From Babylonia areolata (lineage: Eukaryota; Mollusca; Gastropoda; Neogastropoda; Buccinidae), in the NCBI RefSeq assembly GCF_041734735.1, contig NC_134878.1:18709202-18773201 (forward strand): DNA of 64,000 bases, read 5' to 3'. Positions 47,001 to 57,549 of the stretch are shown here, piece after piece (position 1 is the stretch's first letter; every line of letters starts with the position of its first letter). Below the pieces are notes generated by a model, which worked only from the letters and a program-made list of their open reading frames with translations, was not told the DNA's origin and made no database searches. Made by a program: the position numbers and the translations under genes.

Positions 47001-48201
47001 TTTTATCCCCAAAATAGTGACAAAATGGATCAGTTTTCACCAAACGAAAAGACTGATAAATTGTGCATTTCAACTATGGCACTTACTCGACACTCAGAAT
47101 AGCAAAACCTCTGTCACCTACCAGCCCTGTCACTGTCAGCAGCTGAGGCCTCTTTGCTCAGCTGAGTCAGAGAGACACGTCCCCTCGAAAACCCAGACCG
47201 TCGCCTGCCAGACTTGGACCTCCGACGATCCGGATCCTTGGCTTTTTCAACACTGGAAAGGCAGGGGTCTCCACTCCCCATGCTGTTGCTGTTTGTGATG
47301 GCACCTGAAGGACCAATTGCGGCACATAGTACATCTACAACATGCAACAGAAAACTGACCTGTAATGATACATCACGATGAAGTATGATGGACTAATGGG
47401 GGTAAATCAAAACCACAAGTGTTTGGTTGTTTTTTTATAACTATAAATTCTTTTAATTTTCTCAAATATCCCCCTGCACTGTTTTCATCCCAGTATTTGT
47501 GTAGCAAAAAGATCAACAGATCACTTTTTTTTTTATGGAAGACAAAATTAACTGAGCAAAAGGAAAGACAAATTCCATTATAAATATAGTAAATCGTGTA
47601 AATCTATGCAAATCTATCTGGCATAGATATTAGACATGTATGCATTTGAATGATGTGAAGTAGTGTACGTTGTATGTCAACTGAGCTCATCTTCATAAAT
47701 GCCCAAGTTACTTTGTCTTGCTGAAAAAAAAAACTGATCGATGAACAGAATAGGACTTTTTAATTTCATAACTCTGGCACAGTGACATTAATCATGAATA
47801 TTATATGTAGTATAGTGTTAAATGCTACTAAAAAAAATGAGCTTTCTTCTTTTCACGAGTGTGTTAAGACATATACTACATATATATATATATATAATGT
47901 CAGTGTGTGTGTGTGGTGTGTGTGTGTGGTGTGTGTGTGTGTGTGTGTTGTCACTGTGTGCTTATCATAATTTGTATGCATATAATCTCTGTACAACTAT
48001 GAGAATACAGAATGCATCATCTGCTTACATTCTTCACATTTATCTAAACCATAACATTTTACTAAATCTGTAAATGAGTTTAAAAAGATTCAAACAGTCA
48101 CCTTCTCTGAAGTCTGCAGCTCCAGGAACAGAATGCTGGCTGCTATCTCTGGCATCACTGACTGATGCACATGTGTTGCTGATCTCTGTTGATTCACTCA
48201 T
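33367..48201 (-). CDS. DSN1: DSN1 kinetochore protein (Mis12 complex subunit)
   Basis: Ten exons, complement of 48201-48102, 47304-47122, 41792-41713, 38077-38011, 37308-37233, 36602-36534, 35974-35903, 34951-34801, 33547-33460, 33410-33367; all phases agree (930 nt, 309 aa; human is 356). DSN1 is part of the Mis12 complex that links CENP-C/CENP-T at the centromere to the Ndc80 complex. Matches to human by eye: a basic patch [13 protein letters not shown] near residues 60-72, corresponding to the RRxS Aurora B sites; [31 protein letters not shown] and [12 protein letters not shown] (human FRAKA...LETDGTLQ); [20 protein letters not shown] (human ERQTWDQLLLHYQQEAK); and a C-terminal coil ending in [18 protein letters not shown] at 48201 lies in a short exon with a UTR part. 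The third-exon intron carries a P-type transposon. Identity is well supported; the start codon is likely but not proven. Confidence 0.9.
33460..33547 (-). CDS. DSN1: DSN1 exon 9
   Basis: Acceptor GGTGTGGCAG, donor GTGAGT, phase 0 in, phase 1 out. It encodes [20 protein letters not shown] and HMDSVTKTL, matching the human MDELQGSVKQLQ...VQLG coil. Confidence 0.85.
34801..34951 (-). CDS. DSN1: DSN1 exon 8
   Basis: Acceptor TGTTGTCAG, donor GTAATT, phase 2 in, phase 0 out. It encodes [40 protein letters not shown] and [10 protein letters not shown], a less conserved coil region. Confidence 0.85.
35903..35974 (-). CDS. DSN1: DSN1 exon 7
   Basis: Acceptor ATGAAG, donor GTGAGT, phase 2 in and out. 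It encodes [20 protein letters not shown] and DAEQ, matching the human TWDQLL-containing helix. The acceptor is weak (AAG, little pyrimidine) but phase and homology agree. Confidence 0.85.
36534..36602 (-). CDS. DSN1: DSN1 exon 6
   Basis: Acceptor AATTTCCAG, donor GTAATA, phase 2 in and out. It encodes [20 protein letters not shown] and IKR. Confidence 0.87.
37233..37308 (-). CDS. DSN1: DSN1 exon 5
   Basis: Acceptor CTGTCCACAG, donor GTATTT, phase 1 in, phase 2 out. It encodes [19 protein letters not shown] and ACTTPS. The L/MExDGxxQ motif is the clearest DSN1 signature. Confidence 0.87.
38011..38077 (-). CDS. DSN1: DSN1 exon 4
   Basis: Acceptor ATTTCTTTTAG, donor GTAGGA, phase 0 in, phase 1 out. 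It encodes [20 protein letters not shown] and AE, the segment before the conserved KAxA motif. Confidence 0.87.
38940..39310 (-). mobile_element. LINE fragment, 3' end of Jockey/I-group reverse transcriptase ORF
   Basis: Minus strand reads [48 protein letters not shown] and [11 protein letters not shown], the conserved C-terminal part of these ORF2 proteins. The upstream part is in another frame, so it is broken. It lies inside a DSN1 intron. Confidence 0.75.
39685..41282 (+). mobile_element. Hairpin-ended element family E, long copy
   Basis: Starts ACAAGAGAGGCAAGGCCTTC and ends in an imperfect palindrome at 41251-41277 (GACTCACTTTG / AAAGTGAGTC arms). The interior holds a tRNA-like stretch on the minus strand (39812-39877) and a block shared with the third copy (ggcataatccagtaagtgat). 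It lies in a DSN1 intron. The class is unknown; Helitron-like or Helentron-like is possible because of the terminal hairpin. Confidence 0.72.
41713..41792 (-). CDS. DSN1: DSN1 exon 3
   Basis: Acceptor GTTGACAG, donor GTGAGT, phase 1 in, phase 0 out. It encodes [20 protein letters not shown] and SRLILR, matching the human SRSISVDLAENKRIGCLLL region. It sits alone between the E element and the P-type transposon. Confidence 0.87.
42350..42770 (+). repeat. Dispersed-repeat-like unit with (CAA)n tail
   Basis: Poly-T start, GGGAGGGACGCTCACTCAGT, a body ending ACGGTGCAGATGATGGGG and a CAACAACAACAA tail look like a SINE or LINE 3' end. Only one copy is in the window. It ends about 35 bp before the P-type transposon. 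Confidence 0.45.
42806..42854 (+). repeat. Left terminal inverted repeat of P-type transposon
   Basis: 49 bp, G at position 18 where the right end has A (read inward). Confidence 0.88.
43155..46183 (+). CDS. P-element/THAP9-like transposase with N-terminal THAP domain
   Basis: Exons 43155-43672 and 44179-46183 (intron GTGAGA...AACCAG, phase 2) give 840 aa. Residues 1-90 are a THAP zinc finger: CCVFGC, a conserved Trp in SWIKRI, ICALH as the CxxH pair, and a PSVWPNVP box; it should bind the element's ends. A Pro-rich linker follows. The RNase-H-like core has plausible catalytic acids: Asp about 313 in [10 protein letters not shown], Asp about 396 in [13 protein letters not shown], and Glu about 632 in [31 protein letters not shown] near 427-439 matches the P-element HLxKNxRN motif. 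[10 protein letters not shown] lies towards the C-terminus. The start at 43155 is chosen because the THAP fold begins at MGKKCC. Length fits the family (Drosophila P 751, human THAP9 903). Motif assignments are by eye. Confidence 0.88.
43851..44093 (+). repeat. Compound (TG)n microsatellite inside the transposase intron
   Basis: (GTGTGT) runs interspersed with GAATGTATGTGGTGTG units fill half of the 506-bp intron. Confidence 0.85.
46661..46709 (-). repeat. Right terminal inverted repeat of P-type transposon
   Basis: Reverse complement of the left end apart from one base; ends ...GGCCTGTAGTT. Confidence 0.88.
46710..47121. other. DSN1 intron remainder between the transposon and exon 2
   Basis: No repeats recognised and no exon. 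The exon donor lies at its right edge. Confidence 0.5.
47122..47304 (-). CDS. DSN1: DSN1 exon 2: basic Aurora-site region
   Basis: Acceptor GGTCCTTCAG, donor GTAGGT, phase 1 in and out. The donor four bases further on was rejected because it breaks phase. It encodes [14 protein letters not shown], then [20 protein letters not shown], then [10 protein letters not shown]. Confidence 0.87.
48102..48201 (-). CDS. DSN1: DSN1 exon 1 (coding): start codon
   Basis: ATG at 48201-48199 encodes [20 protein letters not shown] and on to FREG, donor GTGACT, phase 1 out. The exon itself starts at 48228 after TTGACAG, leaving a 27-nt UTR part, so an upstream non-coding exon is implied. Confidence 0.8.
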
Positions 48202-48328
48202 GTTGCTTCTCTTTGCTGTACCACGTCCCTGTCAACAGAAGCATAACTTATAATTCTGCACATATGTAAACAGACTGATGGTAATTTACAAAGGGCGAGA
48301 TACAAGGTGCAGCTGCTTTCTTGATTTC

Positions 48329-48410
48329 TCTGCTTGGACGTGGTATTTTACACAGGACAAGAATCAGACCTCTGCCGCAGTCTGCACCAGTGGGTCACAG
48401 CACAGTATGT
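48329..48410 (+). repeat. Dispersed repeat family R, fragment
   Basis: TTACACAGGACAAGAATCAG, ACCTCTGCCGCAGTCTGCAC and CAGTGGGTCA match the 26340-26420 segment. Confidence 0.55.
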
Positions 48411-49389
48411 GCTTATTATTGTCTGGTTCATAAATCTTGGATGGCCACCCAGCTAGATTTTGTTATAAGACAGATGCCAAGATCTACATACAACACAATG
48501 CATGCCATCCTGGCACAGTTGAACTATTTCAACCAAAGTGCGATGCACACTCAAAGTCATTTGCACTGAATCACTTAAGTTGTACATGTGTTACTAGTAT
48601 GTAACTATTAACTGTGTAACTTGTGGTCAATGAAAAAGGTTACTAGTATGTAACTATTAACTGTGTGACTTATGGTCAATGAACAACACTATTTAATCTT
48701 TTTTGTGTCACTTCAGAACACATTCACTGCTATAAGATGTAACCCAACATATACCCCTTCCATTACCAGTACCTTTGTTGTTGTTTTGTTTTTGTTTTTT
48801 TGTTTTTTTTTGGGGGGGGACTGCATTGTTTCTTCCACTAAACTGATGCAAGTTTGAGGTGACAAAAGGAAAAACTTGTCATGCATCTTCCATTTTTTTT
48901 CCATCAGATACATCACATGGTGTATACAGTATTATACAGGATATCAAATATACTGTATTGTGACTGATGTGGAGATACAGGATATCAATACTTCAGCTAC
49001 AGACAATTTCTCTTGGAATTTACTATTTAAAAAAATTATGAATAAAAATGCTGTCATTATTCTCAAGTCTGAATTTGTTAATGTTTTATTGCGAATGAAA
49101 CTGTAAAAGGAGTTGGAAGGAGGGGTTGTTGTTTTTTTTCCCCAAAGAAGGCATGAAAAATTGTTTTAAATAGTTTTCTAAAAGTAAAATTTTATACAAG
49201 TTTATAACAGTACAATTCTAGTTATTATAAAACTAACAAGTCATGGAAAGAGTTAGCATTTCCAGACTGGTAAAGTCCTATTTTAGCATCCTAAATTCTG
49301 GGACCTATTCGACTGACATTTTTTTTTTTTTTTTAGCACAGATGAAACAATATTACCGTTAATAGATGCTGTCACCCATTTTCAGTGGT

Positions 49390-50110
49390 TTTCAGCTCTA
49401 TTTTGAATGTTATTTTACTCTTCTTCTCTCCTTCCAAATGATACCCACGGTCAAAACGTTGACCATGTTCAGCATTCTGGTGGTGGGTGCCGGTTTGGAA
49501 GAAAGAAAAAAAAAAAGAGAGAGAGACTGGAGAAAGAGAAAAGGTCGGGGTTTGAGGGATAGGTGGGGGTCAGCAGATTGACACCTTCTTAATGAATGTG
49601 TAAAGGGCTGGGGTATCGACAGTTTCCTGGGGCAGGACGTTCTAATCACGAACTGTCCGTGGGAAGAAGGCGTTCTGCCTGATGTCTGCTCTACAAGGGA
49701 TCCTGTCAAATGTTTGCGTGTGGGCTCTTCTAGCTCATTGCTGCTGATGGTGGAGGTGTGGGCACCTTATTTTTGCAAGTCCTCTGCTGATCTTGAAAAC
49801 ATGGCCCTCCTCCTACACCGTTTTTGCACCGCAGTGTTTACAGTAACTCGGTGGCACTGCTTGTCCTCTGGTATCAATTTAGGACAAACCATGCTGCTCT
49901 CCGTTGGTCTGCTTCTATCTTGTCCACTTCTTTCTTTGCAGTGGGATCCCATGCAGTGCTTACATATTTAAGGATAGGGTGTATTAGGAACTTGTATGCC
50001 ATGGTCTTGATTTTCATTGTCGTCTTCCTCAGGTTCATTGCAGGAAGCCGAGTGTCCTGTTTGCTTTAGTCACCATACTGTCAATTTTGATGCGGATTCA
50101 GTCACTAAAC
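49390..50110 (-). mobile_element. LINE fragment, C-terminal reverse transcriptase region
   Basis: The minus strand reads LKYVSTAWDPTAKKEVDKIE and RRAAWFVLNWYQRTSSATEL, matching the YASxVWDP...K-E-x-QRRAARFV signature of LINE ORF2 C-termini. Frame breaks and a purine insertion near 49,500 mark it as decayed. Confidence 0.72.
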
Positions 50111-50463
50111 TATCATGCCGCCATCTTGCTCTTTCCGTTTCTGTCCCACAAACCATGAAAATGTAAATAAAAAACATGGCTTGAGGCGACAAGTGTCAGT
50201 TCGGGTTCACAGTGTTTAGGTTTGGTTCAGGACACCAAGGGTTTATTTCACCAGTTTATCACTGAATCAATGGGTAATTCTAGAAATTAATGGAACAGGA
50301 AAATCAACCCCTTATTCCCACTCCAGAAACCCCATGGGGCACCCCACACCCCCATATTTGTAACTAAATTTGTACTACATCCATAAATTTCTATCTATCC
50401 ATCTATCTCAGTATCTGTGTGTGTGTGTGTGTGTGTGTGTGCACATGCACGCGCAAGCATGCA

Positions 50464-50503
<40 letters not shown>

Positions 50504-51488
50504 GTTTGTGGACAGGCTAATGTTTGCTGTGTAATGATAAACATGGAAAATACAACAGTCATATCTGTACTATATTCTGCAATGCTGAAACACTAATTTA
50601 TGCTGACTGCACTGGACAAAATGTTCACATTATCATAAATCATTTTGGTCCAATTAAATAAATACAAACGAAAACGTAGAAACAAAACCAAAACACTATA
50701 GCTGAAAGACATCAGATATATATACAATTTCATTACAGTTGAACTGTCTCTCGTGGGTGTGTTAATCTTTTTAGAAAAGCACTTTCCTCTACTTTGTGGA
50801 TATATATCCAAATCTCCACAGTTGCAAAATGTCTCAATTTTCCAAAAGTACCATGTCAACATAAGGTGCGGACCTGTGTAATTCTGTTTTAGTATGCACA
50901 GGAAGAAGCACTTAAAAGATAATGAATCTCTTGTCAGTATGTGAAAATTGAGTTATGGAAAGACGAACATCCCCCTCCCCCCCCCAAAAAAAAGGCTGTT
51001 CGAATTACTATATAAAAACGGTCATATATGTAAAAGGCACTTTTGCATGTCTTGACTGGATCTCTATTTTACTCAAATGAGCCACACACTTGCATAGCAT
51101 CAATGAAGTAAACAAGTTGGCCATGTAACAAATGCTAAAAAAATCTGTATAAAGGTAGAGTTGAAACTGTTCTGAACACTTATTCGCCTTGCTTGACATT
51201 ATGCATCTTTCGGCTGCATGCTCCACGATGGGGATGATAATTTATTTTGGCAAAATGTTCATCATGTATCAAACCCATCCACAATCGAAGATACTGGCGA
51301 GTTGTAAAATGCTAAAATGTCAAGTTGTCAGTTTGTATAAACGTACCTTCTCAGCTCAGTTCAACTACCAAGTTTTTAATTTTTTTCAATTGAGTTCCTC
51401 TGCTCGATATCGAACTGCATAGCAACAACAGTAACGACTATTACTGTGGACTATATTTTCGTTTTTCTGAGTTTGAAACTGTACTCAC
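50111..51488. other. Upstream intron of DSN1 or flank, nothing coding
   Basis: (GT)n interrupted by GCACATGCACGCGC at 50417-50502; otherwise AT-rich with no exon seen. Confidence 0.45.
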
Positions 51489-51570
51489 GACTGTTTTGCA
51501 GTAGAAATCTACAGAGCCCTTTTACAGTTTTAGAACGACCGATGCCACGAAAAATTAAAGAGTCAAGTGA
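51489..51570 (-). other. Possible DSN1 non-coding first exon
   Basis: On the minus strand AAACAGTC|GTGAGTAC is a strong donor at 51489, upstream of the UTR-bearing exon at 48228. The 5' boundary is a guess. The sequence beyond (51,570-52,130) has scattered CpG and could be the promoter. Confidence 0.3.
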
Positions 51571-52205
51571 CCAACTGGCCGCCACATCGATAGGTCATTT
51601 CAAAATTGTGTGCGTCATGCAATGACCGATACGAAACCTAAACCAAGCGGTTCGTGTTATGGGTCATTTCGCGTCCTTGTATTTTCTTGATTAAATGGGT
51701 CGACTAAACGCTATATGTCATTTCTCCTAGTCATATGCCTCCATTACAAGACACGCAAAAATTTTCGTTTGAATATGTGCAATTACTCAAACGCTAATTT
51801 TTTTTTTTTTTTTTTTTTTTTCAATCGGTTTGACAGGAAGTGTTTAGCTTATTTTAAGTAATATGGAGAACACTTGAGAACTTCACTTTCGATCTCTCAT
51901 TGTTTTTGTCAGATGGTGTTCGAGTGTTTGCTTAATACGCGGATTTACACTGTCACGCCCAGCTGCAAAAACCTTCCTATTTCTACTTCATGACGTTATC
52001 TTACCGTTACATCAAGAACTTCGCTCGCTGTTACAATTTGAAAAGCCAACGATTCAGTGTTGCAGAATTCCAAAACGATTTAAAATGGCGCCATTGCGAA
52101 TTGATCGTAAAACGTAACTCTAGTATACGGACCATTTAGCAACATTATTGGCCTCCCTTGAAAATTGAGCCATGCCACTTTCGGCGCTTACAAAACACTG
52201 GTGTA

Positions 52206-52237
<32 letters not shown>

Positions 52238-52429
52238 CGTGCGCGAGTGCGCGCGTGTGTGTGCAGGTGTGTGTGCGTTTAGACACTGCTGCGAGACTGA
52301 GTTAATGCATTTGTCAAATATTCAATCAACGCATGTGTCACACTATGTATACAGTGTATGTATGCGTACGTCAAATTATTTGTCAGGCTGCAGCAAGCAC
52401 TCCATGGCAAAACCTTTTTCTTGATCTGA

Positions 52430-52837
52430 TTCTTTTTGAACAAACTGAAGGCCAGACATTGCCTTCGTCGACAAGCGGATCACAGGCATAAAATAAAAGC
52501 CTTATCTTCTTCATCTCTGAAATGTCAGCGTTTTGTGTGCGAGGTCACAGTGAGCGGGTCAGGAGGGAAAATAGTTTATCTGGGAATCAAGCCGTGGGTT
52601 GTGGGGAGTGCGGGGGTGAGGGGGCCTGCAAAAGTCAGTTCAGGTGGAAAGGACAAATACCTCCTCTGCCAGCACGTTCAGCCTGAGATTCACACTTATT
52701 TCCATGACTATTGTGATCATTTTTAGTGTATTGTGATGTATGCGACTGGTTTAAGTGTTGGGAGTGGATTTTAAGTACTGCCGGGGATAATTATGGTTTA
52801 TATATGTGATATTGGTGTGTGATGTGTATGCGTGAGT

Positions 52838-52881
<44 letters not shown>

Positions 52882-53540
52882 AAATGCATATTTTAAACGT
52901 CGGTTCTTAAACTGTACAGCCGCGCAACTGAGTATGTTTTACATGGAAAGGCACTTTGTAACTTCTTCAGTATTATTATCCGGCGTCATCATTATCATTA
53001 TTTTTTCTTCATCATTTTTTTGGACTGTGCTGAAAAAAATTGTCATGTAGGAGCATGTCTATGTTCCCCCGTGCTGATGTCCCACTGAAAGGTTTTTGGT
53101 AGGTCGAGTCTATATTCCCCAGGTCTAAGTTCAGTTCCTCCAGGTCTATGTTCCCCCAGGTCCAAATTACCCCAGGCCTATTCCCCCAGGTTCAGTTTAT
53201 GTATGTTTTAACTTCAGTCCATCATCCATATACATTTTGGGTACTGGCGAGTGGTCAGCAGTTCTCACTATATTGGTCAGTAGTAAAAATTGTTGAAAAA
53301 TACGAATATGGCATGAGACAGAACTCATAATGTGGAAAGATTTTAACATAACGCAAACTGCACATTTTGGGTTGTGGTCAGTATACTGGTCAGTGAATGA
53401 CTAGTCAAACCTAGCCAAGAAATCTTAATTAACATTGCATGAACAATAAAATGCCGCCTGCATTCTCCGAGTGAAACTTTTCGGCAGTGCTCAGCAGCAG
53501 TCATTAATGGTCAGTATTAGTCGGTACTGGTCAGTAAGAT
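52430..53540 (+). repeat. Diverged large duplication, left copy
   Basis: Blocks shared with 54230-55050 in the same order: a GTGCGAG...GGGTCA...AATCAAGCCG block; CAGGTCTATGTTCCCCCAGG; CATCCATAT-TTTTGGGTACTG; and ACAGAACTC-TAATGTGGAAA. Repeated ggtcagta and tggtcagt motifs occur in both. No protein is evident. Confidence 0.6.
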
Positions 53541-53829
53541 TCGGAAAAAACAAAGAACTAGAGGATGAATCATCGCATAAATGACGAGGTGTATAACCGT
53601 CAAGAATTAAACGGATGTCCCGCATTATTCCATTGTTACATACTGGACTTATGTCGTCATTCATTCAGTCGTCATTTCCCCAGCACAGGAAGAAATGTAC
53701 GTGAGACGTGAGGTCGGTGATCGCGGAGTTTGTCACGTCGTCAACACACCAACGCGACAGTCGGTTTCTCTACCGTAAAAACTGTAACTGTCACATCTGC
53801 CTCTCCTCCATATTGCTTTGCTGCATCTG

Positions 53830-54061
53830 TTAACTCTCTCCATACGAACGGCGAAAGAGACGACGCTAACAGCGTTTCACCCCAATTACCATCATCAAAA
53901 TATTGCAAGCGGAAGGCTCTTATACTGAAGAGGTGAATGTTGACAAAGAATACCACAATTCTGACGACGGAAGCTAAAGGTTGGGTCATTCAGACACCCA
54001 CTGGACATCCGAGGGGTCTGTGTAGAGGAGAAGAGAGGACTGGCCGTACTGAGTGAGTTAA
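53830..54061 (+). mobile_element. TTAA-flanked MITE family A, copy 3
   Basis: 232 bp, same ends and interior as copy 2 (aaagagacgacg, ccatcatcaaaatattgc, acatccgaggggtctgtg), with TTAA at both borders. Divergence from copy 2 is low by eye. Confidence 0.8.
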
Positions 54062-54111
54062 CCCTTGGAGATAAATATTATCAGTATAGAGGCCTCTGTC
54101 TCAGTCTATTT

Positions 54112-54121
<10 letters not shown>

Positions 54122-54203
<82 letters not shown>

Positions 54204-54228
54204 ACACACCACAACCACAAACACACAC
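54122..54228 (+). repeat. (CA)n microsatellite
   Basis: About 100 bp of CA with few interruptions, preceded by (CT)n. Confidence 0.9.
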
Positions 54229-54229
54229 A

Positions 54230-55050
54230 CACGAGCGGATCAGTCACAGCCATATCATACTATCTCTTCACTTCTGCGTAATCTTTTCTCAGAACTGTCA
54301 GTGTTTTATGTGCGAGATGGACCGGGTCAACAGGGAGAGCGTTTATGAGGAATCAAGCCGGAACTTAGGGGAAGGGGGGAGAGCAGGGGGGATGGAGTTG
54401 GGGGGGGGGGGGGGATGGCGCAAGGGGATGGGGATCTAGAGGACTGCAAGAATCCAGGTGGATTGGATTATCACCTCCTCAGTCACTGAGCACATTTAGT
54501 CTTTTATTGACCATTATTTCAGTGAAGGTTGTGATCGTGATTTTGAGGTGAATAGGATGATGATCATCATCATGTGAGAATTTGAACATGTCCATGTTTC
54601 TCCAGGTCTATGTTCCCCCAGGTCTAAGTTCACCAGGTCCATATCCATTTCCCACAAAAAGATTTTTGGTAGCTCTGTGTTCCCCAGGTATGTCTATTCC
54701 CCCAGCTCTATGTTCCCCCGCATCTGTGTATGTTTCATCATCCATATATTTTTGGGTACTGATCAGTGGTCAGCAATGGTCACTAGTGGTCAGTGGTCAA
54801 AATGGTGAGAGAAAAAATACAGATGTTACTAAAGACAGAACTCGTAATGTGGAAATATTTAACATAAAGCAAGACCTGCACTTTTGGGACAGGGGTCAGT
54901 ACTGATCAGCGAGTGGTCAAACCTGGCCTAGAAATCTGAATTTTGCACAAACAACAAAATGCTGCATTCTGAAAACCTCTCTACAATGCTCAAATCATAT
55001 AGTGGTCATTAACGATCAGCACTGAGTAGTCAACCGGTACTGGTCAGTAA
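54230..55050 (+). repeat. Diverged large duplication, right copy
   Basis: Same block order as the left copy; identity by eye is roughly 65-75% with many gaps. The family A MITE at 53830 lies between the copies. Confidence 0.6.
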
Positions 55051-55066
55051 GATTCTTACACAAAAG

Positions 55067-56332
55067 ACAAGAGAGGCAAGGCCTTCAAGACTCACTTGTG
55101 ATACACTTTAAAAATAAAAAAAATCTAATCGTAAAAATGTGTTCTGTATTTGTTATTATAAAGCTTTGGGTTAAAAGAAAAAGAAAGAAAAAAAGCCCTA
55201 AGGGCAGATTCGAACTCCGTGTGTTTGAGTGATAAGAAACTATCTTACCCATTACACGATCGTGGCTCCTTAACTGATGTGCAAAAATATAATATTTAAA
55301 CATGGTTTTTTTAAAGGGCGATAAATCGATTGCGGTACTGCTATTTAAATCATAATTTTTATTATTCTGGTGTATCTTGGGCATTCCGACTGATTCTGTG
55401 GATGTTTTTTATGGCAGTTTGGGGCATAATCCAGTAAGTGATGAGGCGTTCACAAATCTTTCTCTGAATAAATATTTAACGGTCTCCTTCTCCAACTTTC
55501 CATCACATGTTATCGTGTATTGTCCATTGAATATAGGATTGAACGGGCAGGTCAACAACTTGAAACAAAATGGCGTCGTTCGTGTTCGCGAAGAATATGA
55601 GTACGCCCTTTGAATATGTATAAATATGTCAGTGTACGCAATTGATTTTTGTCCATGACCTTCAGGGCTCAGCCAATAGATCTATAAATCCACTCGTCGT
55701 ATTGATTTTTGTATTTTCTGAAAAAGACCACTTGGGCGAATGAACATAGTGAAAGTCCTGTAGACTGAGAGTAAAACACACAAGCTTTTTATGTATTGAG
55801 TATAATTTCAAAATGTAATGTTTAAGATGAGAAAGATCAGTTTAAAGCAAATTAAGCCCCCTAGCATTACTTACAGATAAATTTCCCTTTTTTTACCAAA
55901 GACATGCAAAATAAATATACTTCCATGCTTTGCAAAAGAAATTCCTGTTTGAACAGAAAATGATAAAAATGACTGCTCTTGTTGTTGTGTCAGAATATCA
56001 GATCAAAGTGCCAAATTTAGAGAATAAAAAAATATAAATATAACAGTAAATTCAGTTTGCTTCTTTTTTTTCTTTTAGTTCTTTTTTTTTTTTTTTTTTT
56101 TGTGCCCATTCCAGAGGTGCAATATTGTTTTAAGCAAGATGACTGAAAAGAACTGAATTTTTCCTATTTTTATGCCAAATTTGGTGTCAACTGACAAAGT
56201 GTTTGCAGAGAAAATGGCAATTTTAAAGTTTACCACGGACACACAGACATACAGACACACACACACACACGCACAGACAACTGAACACCAGGTTAAAACA
56301 TAGACTCACTTTGTTTACACAAGTGAGTCAAA
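55067..56332 (+). mobile_element. Hairpin-ended element family E, third copy
   Basis: Same ends as the copy at 39685 (ACAAGAGAGGCAAGGCCTTC; terminal palindrome 56303-56329) and the same order of internal blocks, including the tRNA-like segment at 55199-55268 (minus). It is slightly shorter owing to internal gaps. Confidence 0.75.
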
Positions 56333-56514
56333 AAAGAAGACGGATGGAGAATGTTTTCTTTTTACACGATGAATTATAATCTTGTGCGTTGTGACCAAAG
56401 AATGGTGCGCTAGTTGCTCATTCGTTTTTTTCCATTGATATTTGTTAATGAGCATGTTGTCTCTTAAAATGTTATTATCATTTTAGTGATTTTTTTTTTT
56501 ATGATGATTGAAAT

Positions 56515-57246
56515 GTACACACTCAAGCACACACACACGCACAAACACACGACAAACACACATGCACAAACTTTCGCGCCACGCGCGCGCACACACTGCA
56601 CGCGCATGCACTGCACACACACACACACACATACACATACACACACACACATCACAGACCGGCACACGCACACACACACAGTTTTTTCACTTTTTCTTAA
56701 AATGTAATATTATCTTAATCGAAATGGGCCCCCCAGGGCCCCCCCACCCCCATCCCCCGCCCCCTCTTTCTCTCCAAACCTTGCCTTCCGTCGTCAAACA
56801 AGCGGATCACAGCCGGCCATAAGCTTACTGAATTCTGAATTATAACAGCCGATTACGGGCCTTCTTTTCGAAATGAATCCGGTGTTTGCGACATTGCCTT
56901 GGTAAGTTGGTATGTGCACACAAGCAGAATAAAGCCTCGAGTCTCCACTGTGACTCTTGTTTCCCCAGAAAGTGGGTGCCGGAAACGTCGGTCGTTTACT
57001 GATGTGACTCAGTGTGCCCACCACGCTTGGGGTAAAACCCACGGGATTATTGTACAGTGGGTTAACCCTTCCTGGTTCAGCCACACAAAAGATAGGAAAC
57101 GAGCCCATCCTCACCTTCCTACCCACACCACTCGCAACAGCGGTAATAGCTGGCTTAGTGCCAGCTGTCCCTCCGCGTGAGGAAATGGTGACGCTTTGAC
57201 GTGTCGGTAAGTGTGCCCTTCTTTGGTTCAGATCGTCTTCGCCAAA

Positions 57247-57285
<39 letters not shown>

Positions 57286-57483
57286 ACAGTACGCACGCAT
57301 GCACGTACAGACACATACACGCACACACACACACTCATATACACACACTCAGTGACAAGCACGCACGCATTCATACACACACATCCATACATACATACAT
57401 ACACGCGCGCGCGTGCACGCAAACTCATACATGCACAAATATCTGCACACATATATGCATACACACACGCGCACACCGGCACG

Positions 57484-57545
<62 letters not shown>
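56515..57545 (+). repeat. Large (CA)n / CACG-rich tracts around a short unique segment
   Basis: 56515-56690 and 57248-57540 are (CA)n with GCGC and CATA variants and a terminal (GA)n. The 56700-57245 segment between them is unique-looking; its 184-codon minus-strand frame runs out into the CA repeat and has no recognisable domain. Confidence 0.85.

Positions 57546-57549
<4 letters not shown>

Noticed and set aside
47118-47304. Longer form of DSN1 exon 2 ending at 47118
   Set aside because: Leaves phase 2 while the next exon needs phase 1; the donor GTAGGT at 47121 fits.
49714-49971. Plus-strand 85-codon frame with hydrophobic stretches
   Set aside because: Antisense shadow of the LINE C-terminal fragment on the minus strand.
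56794-57348. 184-codon minus-strand open frame
   Set aside because: Starts within a CA repeat, no recognisable domain, no splice or promoter context.
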